Shown: positions 1 to 4,778 of the stretch, piece by piece
Position numbering within the stretch: the first letter of the stretch is position 1
Layout of the letters: the number at the start of each line of letters is the position of its first letter
From: Desulfobacterales bacterium
GTDB taxonomy: Bacteria; Desulfobacterota; Desulfobacteria; Desulfobacterales; Desulfobacteraceae
Assembly (NCBI GenBank): GCA_022361135.1
Contig: JAKSBM010000496.1
Location: 1-5,926 of the forward strand
DNA: 5,926 nucleotides
Direction of reading: 5' to 3'
Notes under the pieces: model-generated
Seen by the model: the letters and a program-made list of their open reading frames with translations, nothing else
What the model was told of the DNA's origin: nothing
Databases searched by the model: none
Position numbers and translations under genes: made by a program

Positions 1-1103
1 ACCCCGGGGCCTATGACACCTGGTTCATCCCCGAGGAAAAGCTGCCCAAGAACAGGGAAGCCAAAGCCAAACCCTCGGCTCTGATCTCCCAGTCCGGGGC
101 CTTCATGCTCCATAGAACCCACCAATGCCCCCAGCTGTCCCCGGCCTATGCCGTCTCCATGGGGAACCAGACCGATCTGACCCTGGGGGACATGGTCTCC
201 TATTTTGCCGACCCGGATCATTATAATTCAGATGGGGAAAAATTGGGGGATGTGGACGTCATCGCCGTCTATGCAGAGGGATTCAACGATTTGGACGGTC
301 TGGCCTTTTGCCGGGCCGTGGAAAGGGCCGTGGCCGCGGGCAAGGAAGTGATCTTTTACAAGGCGGGCCGGACCCCCGAGGGCAAGGCGGCCACGGGCTC
401 CCACACCGCCTCTTTGGCCGGGGATTACATGGTCTGCGAATCCTGCGTCCGCCAGGCCGGGGCCATCGTGGCCCGGACTTTTTCCGAATTCCAGGAGCTC
501 ATGTTCCTGGCCGAAAGCCTCCACCGAAAACGGGTGAACGGCAACCGGCTGGCCGCCGTCTCCGGCGCCGGCTTCGAAGCCGTGGGCATGGCCGATTCCA
601 CCCGGTCCGATGATTTCAAAATGGAGCTGGCCCGGATGGGAGACCTGACCCGGGCCGCCATTGCCGATATCCTTCGATCCAAACGGCTGGACGCCTTTGT
701 CACCATTGCCAATCCCCTGGACATCAACCCGGCCGCCGACGATGAAGCCCATGCGGAAATCGCCGCCGTCCTCACCCGGGACCCGGGGGTGGATGCGGTC
801 ATCCTCAGCCTGGATCCCATGTCCCCGGCCATGAAAACCCTGGAAGAGACCGATGTTCCCTACTTTGACATGGACGGTGAAGGGAATATCCGGGACCGGC
901 TCATTGCCCTGAACCGGGCATCGGACAAGCCCGTCATTGCCGTGGTGGACGGGGGTCGCCTCTACGATCCCCTCAGGGATGCCCTGACCCGGAACAATAT
1001 CCCGGTCTTCACCCTCTGCGACCAGGCCGTGGCCGCCCTGTCCCTCTATATCCAGGGCCGGCTCAATGCGGAAATCATCCGCAGTTATGCCGACCTGGAT
1101 TAA
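1..1103 (+). CDS. CoA-binding / succinyl-CoA ligase-like protein, alpha part of an NDP-forming acyl-CoA synthetase (5' truncated)
   Basis: The reading frame is open from the window edge (first full codon at 3) to TAA at 1101-1103, giving 366 visible residues; the true start lies upstream. An ATG at 105 falls inside the conserved SALISQSGAF block, so it is not a start. The visible part begins at the end of the CoA-binding domain and continues through the ligase-like flavodoxin-fold domains: SMGNQTDLTLGDM, then GSHTASLAG (His codon 402-404), then RLAAVSGAGFEAVG and NPLDINPAADD. In ADP-forming acetyl-CoA synthetases the His of the SHTGSLAG-type motif is the phosphorylated residue that relays phosphate between acyl phosphate and ADP. 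The expected reaction is acyl-CoA + ADP + Pi to acid + CoA + ATP, or the reverse, in the cytoplasm. No ATP-grasp domain follows, so it is either N-terminal in the same protein or encoded separately. The acyl substrate cannot be told. Family call is firm. Confidence 0.88.
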   Translation, partial: PGAYDTWFIPEEKLPKNREAKAKPSALISQSGAFMLHRTHQCPQLSPAYAVSMGNQTDLTLGDMVSYFADPDHYNSDGEKLGDVDVIAVYAEGFNDLDGLAFCRAVERAVAAGKEVIFYKAGRTPEGKAATGSHTASLAGDYMVCESCVRQAGAIVARTFSEFQELMFLAESLHRKRVNGNRLAAVSGAGFEAVGMADSTRSDDFKMELARMGDLTRAAIADILRSKRLDAFVTIANPLDINPAADDEAHAEIAAVLTRDPGVDAVILSLDPMSPAMKTLEETDVPYFDMDGEGNIRDRLIALNRASDKPVIAVVDGGRLYDPLRDALTRNNIPVFTLCDQAVAALSLYIQGRLNAEIIRSYADLD

Positions 1104-1117
1104 AAACAGTCCAGCCC

Positions 1118-1146
1118 GGAATTGCCCCCCACCCGGGGGCAATTCC
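1118..1146 (+). terminator. 12-bp hairpin after the acyl-CoA synthetase gene
   Basis: GGAATTGCCCCC (1118-1129) pairs perfectly with GGGGGCAATTCC (1135-1146) around a five-base loop, 14 bases after the stop codon. No run of T follows, so it is not a textbook intrinsic terminator. It may still stop transcription with Rho or protect the 3' end of the mRNA. Confidence 0.5.
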
Positions 1147-1166
1147 AGCCCCGTAAACAATCCCCA

Positions 1167-1217
1167 TTGACAATCCCTTTGAATTAACGCACATTCATAT
1201 GCTGATTTTTTTGTGCG
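1167..1217 (+). promoter_or_regulatory. Possible promoter/operator of the OFA transporter gene
   Basis: The 251-bp spacer 1104-1354 holds the hairpin above and little else that is recognisable. TTGACA at 1167-1172 is a perfect -35 consensus, but the sequence 16-18 bases downstream (around CACATT, 1190-1195) is a poor -10 box. The candidate -10 overlaps the left arm of an inverted repeat, CGCACA (1188-1193) with TGTGCG (1212-1217), centred on a CATATG. This could be an operator for a regulator encoded elsewhere. Support is pattern only. Confidence 0.25.
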
Positions 1218-1354
1218 CCATTTGGATTTAAACAGCCGACGCCCCAAGGAAAATGAACATGTCCATTGCAGTCCCCCACGGCCTTCCCACGGCCGGGATT
1301 TTACCCCGAACCCAGAACCCCTCCCCCGGAAAGACCCCAGAAAGGTAAATCTCC

Positions 1355-2647
1355 ATGTCAACTGAACACAGCAGCACCCCCATTCGGGGCTGGGTGGTTA
1401 CGGCCGCCGGTTCCATCCTGGCCCTCTCCTTCGGTATTCTCTACGTCTGGTCCGTGATCACCTCGGGCATCCCGGATTCCTGGGGATGGACCCATGCGGA
1501 CAAGGCCCTGCCCTATTCCATCATGGCCACGGTCTTTTCCCTGGTCATGGTTCCGGCGGGCCGCCTCCAGGACCGGCTGGGCCCCCGGCCCGTCATCCTC
1601 CTGGGGGGATTCCTCTGCGGCCTGGGCTGCGTCATGTCCGGCCTGGGCGGGGCCAGTAAAGCCGCCTATGTCCTGGGCTTCGGCTTTGTCACCGGCACCG
1701 GTGTTGGCTTTGGCTATTCCGCCCTCACCCCGGCGGCCATTAAATGGTTCCCCCGGGAAAAAACCGGACTGGTGGCCGGACTGGTGGTGGCCGGAACCGG
1801 GTTGGCCTCGGTGCCCCTGGCCCCCCTCACCCAATGGCTGCTCACCTATTTTGCCCAACCCGACGGAAACGGGGGAATGATCCCCGGGGTCTCCGCCACC
1901 CTCATTGCCCTGGGCATGGGGGTATGGGCCGTCACCGCCACCGTGGGTTGGCTGGTGACCAATCCCCCTGCCGGATTTCAACCGGAGCAATCCGGTGGCC
2001 CCCAGGCCGACGAGGCACCGGAGCTTTCCCCCGGGGCGGTGCTGAAAACCGCCCAGTTCTGGATCCTCTACCTCATGTATTTTTCCGGGGCCTCCGCCGG
2101 CCTGGTCTACATCGGGGTGGCCGCGGACATCGGCCGCCAGGCCCTGGGAGAGATGGCCTTCATCACCGTGGTGGTCCTGGCCGCCGGCAACACCCTGGGT
2201 CGGATCCTGGCCGGAGCCATTTCAGACAAAATCGGCCGCCACCAGACCCTGTTCCTGGAATTTCTGGCCCAGGCCTTCACCATCTTCCTTTTGGTCTATT
2301 TCACCACCAATAAAGGCGGGGGAAGCACCGCGGTCATCCTGGCCATTGTATTTGCCATCGGCCTCAACTACGGGGGCAACCTCACCCTCTTCCCCGCCGT
2401 GACCAAGGAGTATTTCGGAGTCCGCCATTTCGGGGTAAATTACGGCTGCCTTTTCACCGCATTCGGCAGTGCCGGCATGATCATGCCCTGGCTCAACGGC
2501 CACATCAAAGACAGCTTTGAGACCACCGCCCCCATGGGCTTTCTCATCATTGCCCTGCTCTGCATTTCCGCCCTGCTCAGCCTCTACAGCAGACGACTGG
2601 GACCGCCGGTTCCCGGGGGGGAAGGCCGGACCGTTAAAAGTCACTGA
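1355..2647 (+). CDS. OFA-family (oxalate/formate antiporter-like) MFS transporter
   Basis: This 430-residue, highly hydrophobic inner-membrane protein has about 12 predicted helices, close in length to OxlT of Oxalobacter formigenes (about 418). The start is set by AGAAAGG at 1339-1345, nine bases before ATG. Both MFS cytoplasmic signature loops are visible: GRLQDRLGPRPV (residues 69-80, loop 2-3) and GAISDKIGRHQ (287-297, loop 8-9). OFA-like features include the N-terminal GILYVWSV, the NYGGNLTLFPA stretch (338-348) and FGVRHFGVNYGCLFTAFG (354-371). A hydrophilic central loop (about 205-230) joins the two halves. R283 in helix 8 may match the substrate-binding Arg of OxlT. Helix 11 (about 361-380) has no Lys where OxlT has its second binding residue, so oxalate itself is doubtful. 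The upstream acyl-CoA synthetase suggests a carboxylic acid substrate. Family is confident; substrate is unknown. Confidence 0.9.
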   Translation: MSTEHSSTPIRGWVVTAAGSILALSFGILYVWSVITSGIPDSWGWTHADKALPYSIMATVFSLVMVPAGRLQDRLGPRPVILLGGFLCGLGCVMSGLGGASKAAYVLGFGFVTGTGVGFGYSALTPAAIKWFPREKTGLVAGLVVAGTGLASVPLAPLTQWLLTYFAQPDGNGGMIPGVSATLIALGMGVWAVTATVGWLVTNPPAGFQPEQSGGPQADEAPELSPGAVLKTAQFWILYLMYFSGASAGLVYIGVAADIGRQALGEMAFITVVVLAAGNTLGRILAGAISDKIGRHQTLFLEFLAQAFTIFLLVYFTTNKGGGSTAVILAIVFAIGLNYGGNLTLFPAVTKEYFGVRHFGVNYGCLFTAFGSAGMIMPWLNGHIKDSFETTAPMGFLIIALLCISALLSLYSRRLGPPVPGGEGRTVKSH

Positions 2648-2700
2648 TCCGGATTTCCATGCACGGCCCCTGATTCGGCCGCCGTCATGGCCAAACAATC

Positions 2701-2742
2701 AAACGGGGCATTGCCAATGAATGGGCAATGCCCCGTTTTAAT
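2701..2742 (+). terminator. Strong terminator of the transporter gene, probably bidirectional
   Basis: AAACGGGGCATTGCC (2701-2715) pairs perfectly with GGCAATGCCCCGTTT (2724-2738), giving a 15-bp stem with an eight-base loop, followed by TTAATTT-type sequence. It lies 53 bases past the transporter stop and 48 bases past the end of the convergent regulator gene. On the minus strand it is followed by GATTGTTT, so it can plausibly stop both transcripts. Confidence 0.85.
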
Positions 2743-2786
2743 TTCCGTGGGCCACACCAATATTCCCAACACGCCATGGCCCAATC

Positions 2787-3161
2787 TCAGCAATGATTAC
2801 CGGGGTCTTCTCCCAAAGGATCCAATTGCCGGGCATAGGCATGGCCCCATTCCCGCAATTGATCAAAGATGGGAACCAGGGTCTGTCCCAACGGGGTCAG
2901 GGTATATTCCACCCGGGGCGGAACCTGGGCATAGACGGTGCGATCCAACAGGCCGTCGGCCTCCAGCTCCCGGAGTTGCTGGGTCAGGACCTTTTCTCGA
3001 ATGGTGGGGATGTGGCGCTTCAGGGCACCGAACCTCAATGTGCCCCTCCGGTGGAGGCAATAGAGGATCATGGATTTCCATTTCCCCCCAATGACCTGGA
3101 GGGCCAGGTCAAAATAGCAATAGAAGTGGCGATCTCCCTTTTGTTTTAATTCCGGTTCCAT
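2787..3161 (-). CDS. HxlR-family winged helix-turn-helix transcriptional regulator
   Basis: This is a cytoplasmic DNA-binding protein of 124 residues, typical for the HxlR (DUF24) family. Family landmarks in order are a Cys near the N-terminus (C15), IGGKWKSMIL (24-33), LRFGALKRHIP, EKVLTQQLRELEADGLLDR (recognition helix and following helix) and the wing VPPRVEYTLTPLGQTL. The start at 3161 is preferred because AGAGGAAA (3171-3164) sits four to five bases upstream. An in-frame ATG at 3188 would add nine residues but has only a weak ribosome site and runs towards the promoter. Cys residues are at 15, 35 and 124, the last being the C-terminal residue. HxlR proteins such as YodB and HypR use the N-terminal Cys to sense electrophiles or disulfide stress. 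It is divergent from the flavoprotein gene, its probable target, and likely also represses itself. Confidence 0.93.
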   Translation of the reverse strand: MEPELKQKGDRHFYCYFDLALQVIGGKWKSMILYCLHRRGTLRFGALKRHIPTIREKVLTQQLRELEADGLLDRTVYAQVPPRVEYTLTPLGQTLVPIFDQLREWGHAYARQLDPLGEDPGNHC

Positions 3162-3163
3162 AC

Positions 3164-3171
3164 TTTCCTCT
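3164..3171 (-). promoter_or_regulatory. Ribosome binding site deciding the regulator start
   Basis: On the minus strand AGAGGAAA precedes the ATG at 3161. The longer ATG at 3188 has no comparable purine-rich site, so the shorter 124-residue form is preferred. Confidence 0.6.
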
Positions 3172-3200
3172 GGGTAACTATCTAACATTATTGTGCCTAC

Positions 3201-3249
3201 TTGCCTTTTCAGGGCCGCAGCTATATATCACATTCCCCATTGAAATCAA
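3201..3249. promoter_or_regulatory. Overlapping divergent promoters of the regulator and the flavoprotein genes
   Basis: On the minus strand TTGATT (3249-3244) is followed after 16 bases by TATATA (3227-3222), a fair sigma-70-type promoter for the regulator. On the plus strand TTGCCT (3201-3206) is followed after 17 bases by TATATC (3224-3229), or after 15 by TATATA (3222-3227), for the flavoprotein. Both readings use the same CTATATATC block, so polymerases for the two genes would compete and one bound repressor could silence both. Each hexamer matches consensus at about four of six positions. The start sites are inferred. Confidence 0.5.
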
Positions 3250-3261
3250 ATCATTCAACCC

Positions 3262-3267
3262 AAGGAG
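3262..3267 (+). promoter_or_regulatory. Ribosome binding site deciding the flavoprotein start
   Basis: AAGGAG lies seven bases before ATG 3275, an ideal Shine-Dalgarno site. The reading frame is open upstream to an ATG at 3191, but those 28 extra codons cover the promoter region and do not resemble the family. Confidence 0.85.
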
Positions 3268-3274
3268 AAATCAG

Positions 3275-3853
3275 ATGAAAATCATTGCAATCAACGCCAG
3301 CCCAAGGGCAAAGGGGAATACAGCCGACCTCATCCAAACCGCATTGGAGCCCATGGAAAAACGGGGAATGGAAACGGAAATCATCCACATTGGTGGACAA
3401 CCCATCCACAGTTGCCGGGGCTGTGGCCGGTGTGAAAAAAAACAGAACCAGGCCTGCGCCATGGACGACGACATCTTCAACGAAATCTTTGGAAAAATGG
3501 TCCGGGCCCAGGCCATCCTGCTGGGATCCCCCACCTATTTCGCCGATGTCACCCCGGAAATGAAAGCCCTCATGGACCGGGCCGGCTATGTGGCCATGGT
3601 CAATGGCGGCTTGCTGGGACGAAAGGTGGGAGCCGCCGTGGTGGCGGCATACCGGGCCGGTTCCATCCACGCCTTTGACACCATGAACCATTTGTTCTCC
3701 TACTCGGGCATGATCATCCCGGGCGCGGACAATTGGAACCTGGGCGTGGGACTGAATCCCGGGGATGTGCAGAACGATCCCACCGGCCTCCAGACCATGA
3801 AAACCCTGGGAGAAAACATGGCCTGGTTGCTGGAAAGGATCGGACAGCCGTAA
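3275..3853 (+). CDS. Iron-sulfur flavoprotein / NADPH-dependent FMN reductase family protein
   Basis: This 192-residue cytoplasmic protein has a flavodoxin-like fold. MKIIAINASPRAKGNT at the N-terminus is the FMN phosphate-binding loop. GSPTYFADVTPEMKALMDR (84-102) is the second flavin-contacting segment and dimer region. Between them lies a Cys cluster at C47, C50, C53 and C61 (C-x2-C-x2-C-x7-C), the compact motif that binds a 4Fe-4S cluster in the Isf iron-sulfur flavoproteins of Methanosarcina thermophila and relatives, which are also close to 190 residues. Isf-type proteins move electrons between ferredoxin-like donors and oxidants, and some reduce O2 or H2O2. The enzyme's own substrate cannot be read from sequence. 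The divergent HxlR regulator suggests induction by oxidants, quinones or electrophiles. It could instead be a flavin reductase in which the cluster has become structural. Confidence 0.9.
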   Translation: MKIIAINASPRAKGNTADLIQTALEPMEKRGMETEIIHIGGQPIHSCRGCGRCEKKQNQACAMDDDIFNEIFGKMVRAQAILLGSPTYFADVTPEMKALMDRAGYVAMVNGGLLGRKVGAAVVAAYRAGSIHAFDTMNHLFSYSGMIIPGADNWNLGVGLNPGDVQNDPTGLQTMKTLGENMAWLLERIGQP

Positions 3854-3874
3854 GTCTCCCCTGCCCAGGCAGAC

Positions 3875-3908
3875 AATGGCCCATTCCCACCATTGAAAAT
3901 GGGCCATT
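3875..3908. terminator. 11-bp hairpin between convergent genes
   Basis: AATGGCCCATT (3875-3885) pairs perfectly with AATGGGCCATT (3898-3908) over a 12-base loop. It lies 21 bases past the flavoprotein stop and 24 bases past the end of the convergent membrane-protein gene. Neither side has a T-run, so intrinsic termination is uncertain. Confidence 0.45.
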
Positions 3909-3932
3909 CCATCGCCGCCTTCCCGATAAAAC

Positions 3933-4331
3933 TCAGCCCGGACGCTTCCCGTCCCGGGACCGCCATTCAACGGCCAGAAAGGCCAGGGCAAAAACAGCCC
4001 CTCCGTAGATCAGAATCTGGGACATCAGGGAGTGGAACTCATACTGGGCATGGCCGATAAAAGTGAGGTGGAGGGCACCGTGGAACACGAAAAAAAGGCT
4101 GATCCAGGCCTTGGCCCGGGTACGGACCTTGGGGTGGGGGTTGGCAATGAGGTAAAGCATGAGGGCAAAGAGGGGAATATGGGCCAGGATAAACACGTGG
4201 TATCCCGTACCGTCTGGCAGCCAGGCCGTCAGGGGGAGAACCCGCCATTCATGGCTGGCCACGGCGTCCAGCTCATGGGTCATGAAAAAGCCCATGGCCA
4301 GGTAAAAAAGCATTGATCTCATCTTCTCCAT
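3933..4331 (-). CDS. Small four-helix membrane protein, DUF6713-like
   Basis: This is a 132-residue hydrophobic protein with about four membrane segments (near 7-18, 44-62, 75-93 and 103-122) and a basic C-terminus. The first helix runs into MTHELDAVASHEWR (17-30), a charged His/Glu/Asp-rich motif that I associate with the uncharacterised DUF6713 family. Further His residues at 84, 88, 94 and 100 lie in or next to helix 3, which could suggest metal or haem binding, though this is not shown. The start at 4331 has GGAG five bases upstream (4340-4337). Met codons at 4322 and 4313 are alternatives. A longer open frame to 4457 overlaps the upstream gene and is not homologous-looking. It is the second gene of a minus-strand pair, 34 bp after the 70-residue protein. 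No function is known to me. Confidence 0.8.
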   Translation of the reverse strand: MEKMRSMLFYLAMGFFMTHELDAVASHEWRVLPLTAWLPDGTGYHVFILAHIPLFALMLYLIANPHPKVRTRAKAWISLFFVFHGALHLTFIGHAQYEFHSLMSQILIYGGAVFALAFLAVEWRSRDGKRPG

Positions 4332-4365
4332 CCTTTCTCCAAAATCCCGAAGACGGAATCCTGAA

Positions 4366-4578
4366 TCATTCAAGTTTAATGACCTGATCCTTACCCGGGG
4401 AGGCCCATTCGTGGAGAAGATCTTCCAAATAGGTTTCCAATTCGTGGTCCGGGACATGGGAGGGGATCAGCACCTCGTGGAGGAGGCGTCGTTTTCCGTC
4501 CTGTCCCAGAAGGTAGACCTGCCAACGGTGGTTCATCCGTTGGATATCCATGGTTCTGCCAAATACCTGAAAGCGCAT
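4366..4578 (-). CDS. Small conserved hypothetical protein, DUF7661-like
   Basis: This is a 70-residue soluble protein without signal peptide or membrane segment. It opens with MRFQVFGRTMDIQR, followed by a W-containing beta-strand pattern (HRWQVYLLGQDGKRR, 17-31), an IPSHVPDHELETYLEDLLHEWASP stretch that looks helical, and an acidic tail. This pattern (FGR near the N-terminus, GxDGKRR, IP, YLxDLxHEWA) resembles a small uncharacterised family that I recall as DUF7661; that name is from memory. The start is supported by AGAAAGGA (4594-4587) eight bases before ATG, and the predicted protein is compact and well formed. It is the first gene of a likely operon with the four-helix membrane protein, so the two may act together. 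Function unknown. Confidence 0.75.
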   Translation of the reverse strand: MRFQVFGRTMDIQRMNHRWQVYLLGQDGKRRLLHEVLIPSHVPDHELETYLEDLLHEWASPGKDQVIKLE

Positions 4579-4633
4579 GCAATGGGTCCTTTCTCATTCA
4601 TCCCCGGGTGAAAATCCGGTACTTCAATGGGTA

Positions 4634-4700
4634 AAACCGGACCACTCTTCTGTCAAGGAAATTCCCTTTATTTTCCAGTCTTTAATTTAAAAACAGGGAA
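4634..4700 (-). promoter_or_regulatory. Possible promoter of the two-gene minus-strand unit
   Basis: On the minus strand a perfect TTGACA lies at 4656-4651, preceded by an A/T-rich block (4700-4660) that could act as an UP element. The -10 position 17 bases on reads TACCCA (4633-4628), which is poor, so an activator may be needed. Apart from this and the purH terminator, the 200-bp gap 4579-4778 shows no gene. Confidence 0.35.
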
Positions 4701-4714
4701 CCGGGAACGGACAT

Positions 4715-4753
4715 AAAAAAAGGGGGGAAGCCCAACGGCCTCCCCCCCCCTTT
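4715..4753 (-). terminator. Intrinsic terminator of purH
   Basis: Read on the minus strand, a G-run followed by AGGCC pairs with GGCTTCCCCCC around the tetraloop GTTG, giving an 11-bp stem with one G-T wobble. Seven T residues follow directly (4721-4715). It starts 25 bases after the purH stop. The left arm is a run of nine G (4750-4742) against six C, so the pairing register can slide. Confidence 0.85.
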
Positions 4754-4778
4754 ACATATATGGTAAAACCATGTCGGA

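Noticed and set aside
228..1361. Long minus-strand open frame (377 codons) across the acyl-CoA synthetase gene
   Set aside because: It is a Gly/His/Pro-rich shadow of the GC-rich coding strand with no recognisable motif, and the plus-strand protein is clearly a known family.
1744..2313. Plus-strand frame of 189 codons inside the transporter gene
   Set aside because: The translation is rich in Pro, Gly, Arg and His with no domain, and it overlaps a certain MFS gene in another frame.
2748..2783. TGGGCCA/TGGCCCA inverted repeat just after the regulator stop
   Set aside because: It is only seven base pairs with a 22-base loop and no T-run; the stronger 15-bp hairpin next to it already explains termination.
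3191..3274. 28-codon N-terminal extension of the flavoprotein
   Set aside because: It runs through the promoter region, is not flavodoxin-like, and the ATG at 3275 has an ideal ribosome site.
3251..3991. Minus-strand frame of 246 codons opposite the flavoprotein
   Set aside because: It is a composition-driven shadow; it covers the convergent gene end and the hairpin and has no family features.
4332..4457. N-terminal extension of the four-helix membrane protein
   Set aside because: It overlaps the 70-residue gene, is hydrophilic and unrelated in look, and the start at 4331 has a GGAG site.
4759..4772. Short ATGGT/ACCAT hairpin next to the purH stop
   Set aside because: Five base pairs with a tiny loop is expected by chance, and a full terminator follows it.
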